From Desulfobacteraceae bacterium (lineage in GTDB: Bacteria > Desulfobacterota > DSM-4660 > Desulfatiglandales > HGW-15): DNA of 8,829 nt. The notes beneath the pieces are model-generated. The model had not been told where the DNA came from and did not search any database. It saw only the letters and a program-made list of their open reading frames with translations. This document shows positions 1-5,420 of the stretch, piece after piece (the stretch's first letter is position 1; the number at the start of each line of letters is the position of its first letter). Both the position numbers and the translations under genes were made by a program. The stretch covers positions 1-8,829 of the forward strand of contig RPPU01000149.1 of assembly GCA_003819975.1 (NCBI GenBank), written 5' to 3'.

Positions 1-605
1 CCATGCGCGGGTTCGGCGCGCGCGTGATCATCACCGAAGTCGATCCGATCTGCGCCCTGCAGGCCGCCATGGAAGGCTACCAGGTAGCCGGGCTCGAAGA
101 AGTCGTAAGCGAAGCCGATGTATTCGTGACCGCCACCGGCTGTTGCGACGTGATCCGCGGCGAGCATATGGAGCGCATGAAAAACGAAGCCATTGTCTGC
201 AATATCGGCCATTTCGACTCCGAGATCGACATGCATTACCTCGAGACCACCCCGGCCTGCCGCAAGCAGAACATCAAACCTCAGGTGGACCGCTGGACCC
301 TAAAGTCGGGTCGTTCCATCCTGGTTCTGGCCGAAGGCCGGCTCGTCAATCTGGGCTGCGCCAACGGCCACCCCAGTTTCGTCATGAGCAACAGCTTCAC
401 CAACCAATGCCTGGCTCAGCTCTGGCTGGCCAAGGAGAAAATGGCCGTGGGCGTTTACACCCTGCCCAAAAAATTGGATGAAGAAGTGGCCCGCCTGCAC
501 CTGGAAAAACTCGGCGTCACCCTGACTTGCCTAACCGAAAAACAAGCCGCTTACCTGGGCATACCGGCCGAAGGCCCTTTTAAACCGGAACTTTACCGGT
601 ATTAA
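1..605 (+). CDS. ahcY: Adenosylhomocysteinase, C-terminal part (5' end outside window)
   Basis: This gene encodes the C-terminal ~200 residues of S-adenosylhomocysteine hydrolase, the cytosolic NAD-dependent enzyme that splits S-adenosylhomocysteine into adenosine and homocysteine and so removes the product inhibitor of methyltransferases. The frame is open to the left edge, so the ATG at base 3 is an internal methionine. In the family it lies just after the GDVGKG NAD-binding loop. Visible hallmarks are [18 protein letters not shown] (end of the Rossmann segment), [38 protein letters not shown] and the C-terminal FKPELYRY, whose Lys and Tyr contact NAD of the neighbouring subunit in known structures. 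The family is usually about 430-480 residues, so more than half lies outside. The TAA is followed 27 nt later by a strong terminator, so ahcY is the last gene of its transcript. Confidence 0.97.
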   Translation, partial: MRGFGARVIITEVDPICALQAAMEGYQVAGLEEVVSEADVFVTATGCCDVIRGEHMERMKNEAIVCNIGHFDSEIDMHYLETTPACRKQNIKPQVDRWTLKSGRSILVLAEGRLVNLGCANGHPSFVMSNSFTNQCLAQLWLAKEKMAVGVYTLPKKLDEEVARLHLEKLGVTLTCLTEKQAAYLGIPAEGPFKPELYRY

Positions 606-632
606 AGCATCTATCCATTTTCAATCAACCCC

Positions 633-660
633 AAAGGGCGTTCTTTTGAACGCCCTTTTT
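633..660 (+). terminator. Rho-independent terminator of ahcY
   Basis: A perfect 11-bp stem (AAAGGGCGTTC, 633-643, pairing with 648-658) encloses a TTTT loop. The T-run that closes the stem continues to 660. Because the stem begins with AAA it could also work weakly in the opposite direction, but no minus-strand gene ends here. Confidence 0.93.
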
Positions 661-741
661 CTTTTATAATCGTTGCTACTTCGAAAATATTTGATTTTTT
701 CAGTAATATCTTATACATTCTGGGCAAAACAAATATAGGAT

Positions 742-747
742 TATAAT
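742..747 (+). promoter_or_regulatory. Possible -10 element for the 136-residue gene
   Basis: A perfect TATAAT lies 34 nt upstream of the ATG at 781, in AT-rich DNA just after the ahcY terminator. At the expected -35 distance (about 719-724, TCTGGG) there is no good match. A second weak pairing, TTGATT (691-696) with TATACA (712-717), has only a 15-nt spacer. Some promoter is needed here because of the terminator, but the exact one is uncertain. Confidence 0.3.
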
Positions 748-780
748 AATAAGCTCTATAAACATCATCGGTCAAATAGG

Positions 781-1191
781 ATGAACGAAAAACCATACCG
801 AGTTCATGTGATAGTCGATCCGCGGTTTGGTCAGCGACTACTGGAGATGCCGGAGAACGAACCCATCTGGATCGCGGACACCGAAACAAATCACCTCGCC
901 TACAAGGCAGCTGGAAAGGAGCGGATCCCGAAAAGCCATCTTGTTGGTCTCAGTTCATTCAAAGTCGATCCATACCTATCGCCTGCAGATTGGTTAATAT
1001 CAATACTTGAGACAATTGATCTTCACCACGGGGAGATGTCCCATAATCCGTCATGGTCCGTTATCAATGTTATCGGTATTAGGTGGACACAAAAGGTTCA
1101 AGAGGAATTGAGGAAATTCGGTTTTGAAAAGTATGAAGACTCGCCAGAAGGTTTTACGGCAAGAAAAAGATCGGTCAACGAACCTGACTGA
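781..1191 (+). CDS. Uncharacterised 136-residue soluble protein
   Basis: I do not recognise a named family. The protein is soluble, with no signal peptide or membrane segment. It begins with a strand-like segment YRVHVIVDPRFGQRL (residues 6-20), followed by PIWIADTETN (28-37), a middle segment HLVGLSSFKVD (53-63), an acidic LETIDLHHGEMSHNPSW stretch (76-92) and a C-terminal helix ending in GFEKYEDSPEGFTARK. The regular strand/helix pattern and the LETIDLHHG block look like a compact alpha/beta domain under selection. ATG 781 is the only start possible: the frame is closed by a TAG at 736-738 and no ATG, GTG or TTG lies between. There is no normal Shine-Dalgarno, only AGG touching the ATG, so translation may be weak or the message nearly leaderless. 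It stands alone between the ahcY terminator and the next small gene. Confidence 0.7.
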   Translation: MNEKPYRVHVIVDPRFGQRLLEMPENEPIWIADTETNHLAYKAAGKERIPKSHLVGLSSFKVDPYLSPADWLISILETIDLHHGEMSHNPSWSVINVIGIRWTQKVQEELRKFGFEKYEDSPEGFTARKRSVNEPD

Positions 1192-1260
1192 TTTCTCCAT
1201 CCATGGTTCGAAAAATCAGCGGTTGATAGTTGCTATTACCTTTAAGAAAGGAGTGGATAG

Positions 1261-1539
1261 ATGCATGAATCAATATTGCTGATAATAGTTCAAGTATTGG
1301 GATTTGGTTTATTCGCCTTTTATATTATATCCTTAATCATTGCTTTTGCCCTAAAAGGGAAGAGGCTGCCCAATACAAACTGGCCATATTCGATTTTAGC
1401 GCGGCTAAACTTTTTAAGGCTTGGAAAATATTTCGATAAACGAGGCTGGAATCTTAGCAAAATAGAAATTATAGGATTTTTAATTGTTATCCTCCTTATG
1501 ATATTTGGTTTTATCTTAAACAGAAAAACACTTCCTTAA
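1261..1539 (+). CDS. Small two-helix inner-membrane protein, function unknown
   Basis: This is a 92-residue protein with two hydrophobic helices, at about residues 5-31 and 69-86. They are joined by a basic, aromatic loop (KGKRLPNTNWPYSILARLNFLRLGKYFDKRGW). The positive loop between the helices predicts a hairpin with both termini on the periplasmic side. The start is supported by AAAGGAG about 8 nt upstream of ATG 1261. Codon use is AT-rich compared with ahcY and with the oxidoreductase downstream, which fits an accessory origin. I cannot assign a family. It starts 69 nt after the 136-residue gene on the same strand and could be co-transcribed with it. Confidence 0.6.
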   Translation: MHESILLIIVQVLGFGLFAFYIISLIIAFALKGKRLPNTNWPYSILARLNFLRLGKYFDKRGWNLSKIEIIGFLIVILLMIFGFILNRKTLP

Positions 1540-2041
1540 ATTCTATCTTGCCATTGGATAAGGGAAGATGGCATTCAAAACGCTCCCGACAATAAAATTA
1601 AGGGAATCGCCTTGAATGGCTGATTAAATTTGCAAATTATACAATCGATTAAAAGATATCAAATTTTTCGGTCGCCAAGCCCCTTTAAAATGGCAATGAA
1701 GAAACTCGGATATGAAAAAACAAAAAAATTCCTCTATAGTCCGTTCAAAGACGCGAAAAGAACCCTCTTCGAAGTTTACCGCCCTGCGTTCTGAATTCTA
1801 TTCGGCGGTTGCGGAGATTCTCCAAAATGCCCGGTGGAATTCCTACCGCGCCCTCAATTTTACGATGGTCGAGGCTTATTGGAATATCGGCCGGATAATT
1901 GTGGAGGAGGAACAACAGGGAAAAGAGCGGGCGGAATACGGCCGGCGATTGCTGATTGAATTGTCAGTCAGGCTAACGCAGGAGTTCGGTAAAGGGTATA
2001 ACACCTCAAATCTTCGCTATATGCGGCAATTTTATCTGGCT

Positions 2042-2078
2042 TACCCGATTTATCACGCAGTGCGTGATAAATCGGGTA
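2042..2078. repeat. Perfect 18-bp inverted repeat inside the DUF1016-type gene
   Basis: The arms 2042-2059 (TACCCGATTTATCACGCA) and 2061-2078 are exact reverse complements with a single G between them. The palindrome is read through in frame as Y111-G122 (YPIYHAVRDKSG). It lies where DUF1016 proteins are known to vary in length, between the FYL(A/T)(Y/F)P motif and the conserved LRPEL motif. Confidence 0.9.
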
Positions 2079-2125
2079 CCGATCAGGCAGTCCAACTTGG
2101 GGCGTCCGAACCAGTTGAATCGTTT

Positions 2126-2156
2126 TCAATTCGAGACGCGCTGCGTCCTGAATTGA
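2126..2156. repeat. Second, imperfect palindrome in the same gene
   Basis: The arms 2126-2139 and 2143-2156 match at 12 of 14 positions when one is reverse-complemented, with a 3-nt centre. It encodes SIRDALRPEL. The centre GACGCGCTGCGTC resembles the centre of the first palindrome (CACGCAGTGCGTG). The two centres are 81 nt (27 codons) apart, so both are read in the same frame as HAVRD/DALRP. Confidence 0.65.
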
Positions 2157-2224
2157 GGTGGACTCGTTATCGCCTGCTATTACGTGCGGAAAAACCGGAA
2201 ACGCGGACCTGAAAGGAACAAAAC

Positions 2225-3061
2225 ATGGAAATCACCGTCTTGGTCGACAACAACACATTAATTGACCGCTATTTTTTTGCGGAACCGGGTCTGTCGCTGT
2301 TGATTCAGGATGAGGAGACAACCGTGCTGTTCGATACGGGCTATTCGGATATTTTTCTGAAAAACGCCGCCAAAATGGGCAAAGACCTGTCTTCTCTCGA
2401 TTACCTGGTTCTTTCTCACAGCCATCTAGATCATACCTGGGGCCTCGAACCTCTTCTCAAATACTATACGGAGCTCGAAATCGAAAAACGCCCCTTAAAA
2501 CGCCCGACCCTGGTGGCTCATCCCGATATTTTCATCAGTGTCCGTGATGACCTTTTTCGGGAATTCGGCTGTCTCTTTTCCGAAACAAAGTTGGCCAAAC
2601 ACTTTCCGATCCAGTTGAACAGCCGACCGCTGGCCCTTAGTTCTCGTTTGACCTTTTTAGGCGCAATACCCCGCAAAAACGATTTTGAAGGAACCCTTAC
2701 CTTCGGGCGTAAAGAAGGGGCTCAGGAAGACGACCCTGTCAGCGAAGATTCCGCACTCGTGTATCGTTCCGCTAAAGGACTCGTGATCATCACGGGCTGT
2801 TCACATGCCGGCATTTGCAATATTATTGAGTATGCCAAAGAGGTTTGCGGCGATGATCGCGTGGTGGATATTATCGGAGGATTTCATCTCCAAAACCCTC
2901 CGAAGCGCCAATTGCAGGGTACTCTCTCTTATCTGAAGGCACAACAACCGCAGACCGCCCATGCGTGCCATTGCACCGATCTCTTTTCAAAAATAGCCTT
3001 GTCCCGTGTCATTCCTCTTAAAGAAGTGGGGGTTGGGCTTTCAATCAAGTATGCTGTTTGA
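2225..3061 (+). CDS. Metallo-beta-lactamase-fold hydrolase, COG1237 type
   Basis: This is a cytosolic metal-dependent hydrolase of the MBL superfamily, 278 residues, which is full length for the COG1237 group. Members are often annotated as 7,8-dihydropterin-6-methyl-4-(ribofuranosyl)aminobenzene-5'-phosphate synthase-like; the substrate here is unknown. Visible motifs are LFDTGYS (35-41), the metal-binding SHSHLDH (H65, H67, D69, H70), the second metal ligand region GCSHAGICN (191-199, H194), GGFHL (218-222, H221) and the terminal HCTD (H249). All expected ligands are present, so it should be active. There is no signal peptide. The start is supported by GAAAGGA 7 nt upstream. This ribosome-binding site overlaps the end of the truncated DUF1016-type gene, so the two are probably translated from one message. 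Confidence 0.9.
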   Translation: MEITVLVDNNTLIDRYFFAEPGLSLLIQDEETTVLFDTGYSDIFLKNAAKMGKDLSSLDYLVLSHSHLDHTWGLEPLLKYYTELEIEKRPLKRPTLVAHPDIFISVRDDLFREFGCLFSETKLAKHFPIQLNSRPLALSSRLTFLGAIPRKNDFEGTLTFGRKEGAQEDDPVSEDSALVYRSAKGLVIITGCSHAGICNIIEYAKEVCGDDRVVDIIGGFHLQNPPKRQLQGTLSYLKAQQPQTAHACHCTDLFSKIALSRVIPLKEVGVGLSIKYAV

Positions 3062-3151
3062 ATGGCGCAGGATTGAGGCTGTATGAATTTTTTCTAAATT
3101 GAAGGCATTGTCAAGCAGTTTAACTTCTAGTCCGCCGTAACCATGAGCCCT

Positions 3152-3167
3152 GAACCTTGGAACCTTG
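3152..3167. repeat. Short tandem repeat, 2 x GAACCTTG
   Basis: Two exact copies of an octamer lie in the 146-nt gap between the hydrolase gene and the convergent small membrane gene. The gap contains no clear terminator: after the repeat there are only T-runs around 3195-3209 without a convincing stem. Two copies are few and may be chance. Confidence 0.4.
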
Positions 3168-3207
3168 GTTTTCCATTACTTCAAGACTGGACTTCTTTTT
3201 CCCCTTT

Positions 3208-3297
3208 TTAATCCCGCATGATTTGTTGAAAAAGACGGATAACCGCGAGCATAAGTGAAATAGCGACTGTGGATATTATAATTTTCAGAAAAATCAT
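3208..3297 (-). CDS. 29-residue single-helix membrane peptide
   Basis: A short frame reads MIFLKIIISTVAISLM (residues 1-16) and then LAVIRLFQQIMRD. It has one hydrophobic helix (about residues 2-20) and a basic/polar C-terminal tail, and looks like a small inner-membrane protein with the tail in the cytoplasm. Support comes mainly from an excellent Shine-Dalgarno, AAAAGGAG, 9 nt upstream of the ATG on the minus strand (bases 3307-3314). Codon-level evidence is limited by its size. It lies 202 nt downstream of the YggT-type gene on the same strand, so it may be the last gene of that transcript or have its own promoter. The function is unknown. Confidence 0.55.
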   Translation of the reverse strand: MIFLKIIISTVAISLMLAVIRLFQQIMRD

Positions 3298-3499
3298 TCG
3301 GCGGATCTCCTTTTCTGTAACTCTAATAAAGACCGGTAAATCTCCCACGCGGATGTAAAAAATGATTTTTAAAATAAAACGGTTTTCTAAAATATATCGG
3401 CAGAAATTATCAGGACTTCAATTTTTCAAGAGCGGCGCCAAAACTTTTATATTAGCACCTATTCGTTTTACAGACAGGAACGAAAAAATGTTGCGCCGG

Positions 3500-4015
3500 C
3501 TATATCTCCGTGTTTCGGTGCGCAATCAAACGCAGCAATCGAGTGATGCCCATGTGGAGCAAGGCATAAACAATGATCGCAATCACGATCGGCAAAACCA
3601 GAGTGAAACCGCCTAATGTTGGGCTTCCCACGATTCCCCGAAACACGGAATAAAACGGATCTGTCACGGCTCGGATGAATTGCACGAATCCGCTGCCGGA
3701 TCGAGCCGCGATCAGCGCCAGAACGAGCCGAATCGCCAGCAGGGTATAAACGACGTAGAAAACATAATCTATGACCTGCGAAATACGCGCCAGGCCGCGC
3801 GCACGCCTGGCTTCACGATCCGTTTCTACGACTTCATCGATAGCCTTGCCGCGAAACCGTCCGGCGACCTTATCCATTTCTTGTGCTTCAGCGCGAGTCG
3901 TGTACTCGGCTCGCTCGGCAATACCGGCATTTACATCCCGCTCAACCTGCGACTTTATCGCCCCATATTGGACCACACGGCGGTTTTCGTCCGTGCTTAC
4001 TTTTTGACCTTCCAT
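3500..4015 (-). CDS. YggT-family inner-membrane protein with charged N-terminal extension
   Basis: This 171-residue protein has two parts. Residues 1-78 are hydrophilic and highly charged (many E, R, K; likely helical). Residues 80-171 are a single YggT unit with helices at about 80-104 and 137-158. Between the helices lies the diagnostic segment FVQFIRAVTDPFYSVFRGI (110-128), matching the family's F(V/I)..I...TDP....(F/Y)R pattern. YggT proteins are small inner-membrane proteins whose role is poorly defined; some members have been linked to osmotic stress and to cell-division or membrane-assembly neighbourhoods. Typical YggT proteins carry two such repeats or one unit without the long charged tail, so the extension is a notable variant. 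ATG 4015 is preceded by GGGGAGGG about 10 nt upstream. It is probably co-transcribed with the 27-residue peptide gene 195 nt upstream. Confidence 0.85.
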   Translation of the reverse strand: MEGQKVSTDENRRVVQYGAIKSQVERDVNAGIAERAEYTTRAEAQEMDKVAGRFRGKAIDEVVETDREARRARGLARISQVIDYVFYVVYTLLAIRLVLALIAARSGSGFVQFIRAVTDPFYSVFRGIVGSPTLGGFTLVLPIVIAIIVYALLHMGITRLLRLIAHRNTEI

Positions 4016-4018
4016 GGC

Positions 4019-4192
4019 TTAGCTGCCCTCCCCGTCGGAAAAAATTTTTATTTCATCTACTAAGGCGCTAAGACGTAACAGGCTCCGTCGAAAACGCCCG
4101 CTATCCAGTGGCGATCCGGAGGCCTGCTCCGCAGAATAGGCCTCCTTGTTAATAAAGGCGCTCTCGTGGACGCCGCCGATAAAAAGAGTCAA
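4019..4192 (-). CDS. Doubtful 57-codon open frame upstream of the YggT-type gene
   Basis: With a TTG start at 4192 this frame encodes 57 residues. The C-terminal part reads GRFRRSLLRLSALVDEIKIF (32-51), an amphipathic basic helix. It ends in TAA only 3 nt before the ATG of the YggT-type gene. The frame is open back to the TAG stop of the 27-residue peptide, so it is also what stop-codon readthrough would add. No Shine-Dalgarno is seen before the TTG and no ATG or GTG start is available. It could equally be untranslated leader, and the hairpin at 4118-4145 falls inside it. Confidence 0.2.
   Translation of the reverse strand: MTLFIGGVHESAFINKEAYSAEQASGSPLDSGRFRRSLLRLSALVDEIKIFSDGEGS
4061..4077. 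repeat. Short octamer-like repeat (TAAGGCGC TAAGACG)
   Basis: Two imperfect copies of an octamer (TAAGGCGC then TAAGACGT) stand in the leader of the YggT-type gene. They resemble the AAGGCGC-based units of the larger inverted repeat at 7683-7761 and may be a decayed half of the same repeat type. Confidence 0.3.
4118..4145. repeat. Perfect 8-bp stem hairpin in the 27-residue gene/yggT gap
   Basis: GGAGGCCT (4118-4125) pairs exactly with AGGCCTCC (4138-4145) across a 12-nt loop. On the plus strand it is followed by TTGTT, and on the minus strand by no T-run, so it is not a convincing terminator for the minus-strand transcript. In the minus-strand message it lies about 100 nt before the YggT-type start and exposes or hides a GGAGG sequence. 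It could be a processing or stability element. Confidence 0.5.
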
Positions 4193-4210
4193 AAATATGC
4201 GAGACGAGGT

Positions 4211-4294
4211 CTACCGTCTTCTCCAGTAATAACCGCCGCCGCCGAAAACCAGCAATAATACAACAACAAGAATGATGATCCCTGTAGTACTCAT
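4211..4294 (-). CDS. 27-residue glycine-rich hydrophobic membrane peptide
   Basis: The frame begins MSTTG, continues as an 11-residue I/L/V run and F (6-17), then GGGGYY (18-23) and WRRR (24-27), and stops at TAG. It is a single membrane helix with a glycine hinge and a basic anchor. This layout is like the tiny, often stress-linked hydrophobic proteins annotated in many proteobacteria (DUF3309-like in style, though I cannot assign that family). On the minus strand AAAGGGGGA lies 8 nt upstream of the ATG at 4294. An in-frame ATG at 4300 sits too close to it. It is the first gene after the sigma-54-like promoter, with a leader of about 105 nt, and is followed by the YggT-type gene. Confidence 0.7.
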   Translation of the reverse strand: MSTTGIIILVVVLLLVFGGGGYYWRRR

Positions 4295-4410
4295 GGCCAT
4301 TTCCCCCTTTCATTTTATTTTAGAATATCTGTCCCAATTCCGTACGCTTCTTAAAAAAGGGCCTTAAGGACCTTCAGGCGCATAATGACCACGGATATAT
4401 GGATAAGAGC

Positions 4411-4427
4411 TGCAAGTGACTTGCCAA
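4411..4427 (-). promoter_or_regulatory. Sigma-54 (RpoN) type promoter
   Basis: On the minus strand the sequence is TTGGCAAGTCACTTGCA. Against the RpoN consensus YTGGCACGRNNNTTGCW, every fixed base matches except C to A after TGGCA and the R position. The invariant GG and GC are exactly 10 nt apart. It points at the 27-residue membrane gene, with a predicted start near 4400. Expression would then need an enhancer-binding activator; I could not pick out its site. Confidence 0.6.
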
Positions 4428-4846
4428 CAATCTTTAAAAAATTATTTACGGAATCATCCTTTAATAACGGGGGCTTAAATTGACTATAGCGAACAGCGGA
4501 AAAGCCGGCAATGAGTCATATAGCCTCCATATTTGGTGGAACCTCAACATTTTGAGGGATGTCTTAAGAGCGGCCATTTTTCATAGAGACAGACAGGCAA
4601 GAACAACTTATCGCGATCGCTAAATAATATATCTCTTGTTTTTAATCACTTCAATTTTCAATGCCTGAAACCTAAATTTTATTAACCCGTCTTTTCTGGG
4701 GCTCAGGTTATTGAAAATAGACCTTTGATTCTCAAACCCCACTCATTACAGGAGGTTCGGTTTCTTGACAACCAGATCAATTAATTCAATATTGCCGAAT
4801 CCGGTATTCATCATGGCAATAAAATTAAGTTTAAAAATATAAAAGC
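4428..4846. other. Gene-free stretch
   Basis: No convincing gene is seen on either strand. The stretch holds a 6-bp hairpin (CCTCAA 4542-4547 with TTGAGG 4552-4557, no T-run), a GCGATCGC palindrome (4613-4620) and a strong AGGAGG at 4750-4755 followed only by a 25-codon TTG frame. Sites for the activator of the sigma-54 promoter would be expected in its left part but none is identifiable by eye. Confidence 0.5.
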
Positions 4847-4875
4847 TTGACATATTTTTATTATTAATATAAAAT
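4847..4875 (+). promoter_or_regulatory. Sigma-70 type promoter upstream of the small-gene run
   Basis: A perfect TTGACA (4847-4852) is separated by 17 nt from TAAAAT (4870-4875), one base off consensus, inside very AT-rich DNA. Transcription would start near 4882, about 270 nt before the helix-turn-helix gene. That leader contains A-tracts (10 A at 4983-4992) and a small AGCGA/TCGCT hairpin at 5090-5104, but no clear terminator or riboswitch that I recognise. Confidence 0.65.
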
Positions 4876-5154
4876 TAATCAAAATAAAAAAAATTTAACG
4901 TTAGTTGTTAATAATATTAAAGAATCTGCATTTTATTTAATTAATATCGCAGTTTTCATAAGAAGCTTGGGAAGAGATACACAAAAAAAAAATTGCATAC
5001 CTCACCCCTTCTTTAAATACATATAAACCAAGCAACATTTAAAGGCTGCCAAAACGAAAAGGGTGCCGGAAGCGGTATTTAAAAAGTTTAGCGAAGGCAT
5101 CGCTGAACTTCTCAGCCCTAAACCGTTCATTTACAAAAAAAAAGGAGCAACCCA

Positions 5155-5316
5155 ATGGCCCAAATCATGACAACCGGAGAAATGTCGAAATACCTTAAAT
5201 TGCATGCCATAACCATATGTAAATTATCCAAGGAAGGGGTTATCCCTTCATTCAAAATCGGCAAAGTTTGGCGCTTTGACAAAGAAGCAGTCGATCAATG
5301 GCTCGCCAAAGGCTAA
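5155..5316 (+). CDS. Excisionase/MerR-like helix-turn-helix protein (53 residues)
   Basis: This small DNA-binding protein consists of one winged helix-turn-helix of the excisionase/BldC type (HTH_17). The pattern is clear: TTGEMSKYLKLHAITICKLS (6-25) is the two-helix reader, KEGVIPSFKIGKVWRFDKEA (26-45) is the turn and wing with the family's IP.FKIG..WRF signature, and VDQWLAKG (46-53) is the closing helix. Such single-domain proteins act as repressors, activators or architectural partners, and some assist phage integrases. No integrase is present here. AAGGAG lies 7 nt before the ATG. It heads a run of three small genes on the plus strand and is the likely regulator of that run or of the divergent sigma-54 unit. 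Confidence 0.9.
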   Translation: MAQIMTTGEMSKYLKLHAITICKLSKEGVIPSFKIGKVWRFDKEAVDQWLAKG

Positions 5317-5354
5317 ACCGAACCAACCGGACCGATTGCACGAGGAGAATCGAC

Positions 5355-5408
5355 ATGGATCATTTTTCAGCCCATAATACGATTAAAATAATCAGGGAAA
5401 AACTTTGA
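5355..5408 (+). CDS. 17-residue peptide
   Basis: A 17-codon frame (MDHFSAHNTIKIIREKL) is preceded by GAGGAG with 7-nt spacing. It ends at a TGA that is 12 nt from the next ATG. It has no membrane character and its C-terminal half is a short amphipathic helix. Its placement between two better-supported small genes, with its own ribosome-binding site, argues that it is translated, possibly as a leader or coupling peptide for the 65-residue gene. Chance cannot be excluded at this length. Confidence 0.4.
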   Translation: MDHFSAHNTIKIIREKL

Positions 5409-5420
5409 AAGGAAATAATA

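Larger units (their letters stand above)
1712..2212 (+). pseudogene. Truncated DUF1016/YhcG-type gene (N-terminal domain only, nuclease domain lost)
   Basis: The product (166 residues) matches the N-terminal domain of the DUF1016/YhcG family of PDDEXK-nuclease proteins. Family hallmarks are the helix with VEAYWNIGRIIVEEEQQG (residues 53-70), YGRRLLIELSVRLTQEFGKGY (76-96), SNLRYMRQFYLAYP (99-112) and LRPELRWTRYRLLLRAEKPETR (144-165). In the family this last motif leads into a C-terminal PDDEXK nuclease domain, and full proteins are about 330-370 residues. Here the frame stops one residue after ETR, and the next gene begins 12 nt later, so the catalytic half has been deleted. The variable segment between YPI and RDALRPEL contains two palindromic modules. 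The ATG is preceded only by a weak purine stretch. A short product could still be made, so a functional stand-alone N-domain cannot be excluded. Confidence 0.8.

Noticed and set aside
143..500. Open frames on + (143-481) and - (300-500) inside ahcY
   Set aside because: They overlap an unmistakable AhcY reading frame and their translations have no domain-like features.
611..889. 92-codon minus-strand frame
   Set aside because: It spans the ahcY terminator and the start of the 136-residue gene, and its product is low-complexity and unlike any family; the plus-strand gene is better supported.
1690..1794. 34-codon plus-strand frame starting before the DUF1016-type gene
   Set aside because: It overlaps the DUF1016-type gene out of frame and has no ribosome-binding site.
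3362..4071. Plus-strand frames opposite the YggT-type gene
   Set aside because: The minus-strand YggT motifs and ribosome-binding site are convincing; the plus-strand products are shadows.
4411..4427. Reading the near-palindrome GCAAGTGACTTGC as an operator instead of a promoter
   Set aside because: The symmetric part is only 6 bp per side, while the asymmetric GG-N10-GC match to the sigma-54 consensus is more specific; an additional operator role is not excluded.
4765..4842. 25-codon TTG frame after a strong AGGAGG at 4750-4755
   Set aside because: The ribosome-binding site is good, but the start is TTG, the product is unremarkable, and the TTG is part of a TTGACA string; too weak to call.
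5155..5316. Phage or integrative-element excisionase
   Set aside because: The fold matches excisionase-type proteins, but no integrase, attachment-site repeat, tRNA or phage gene is in the window.
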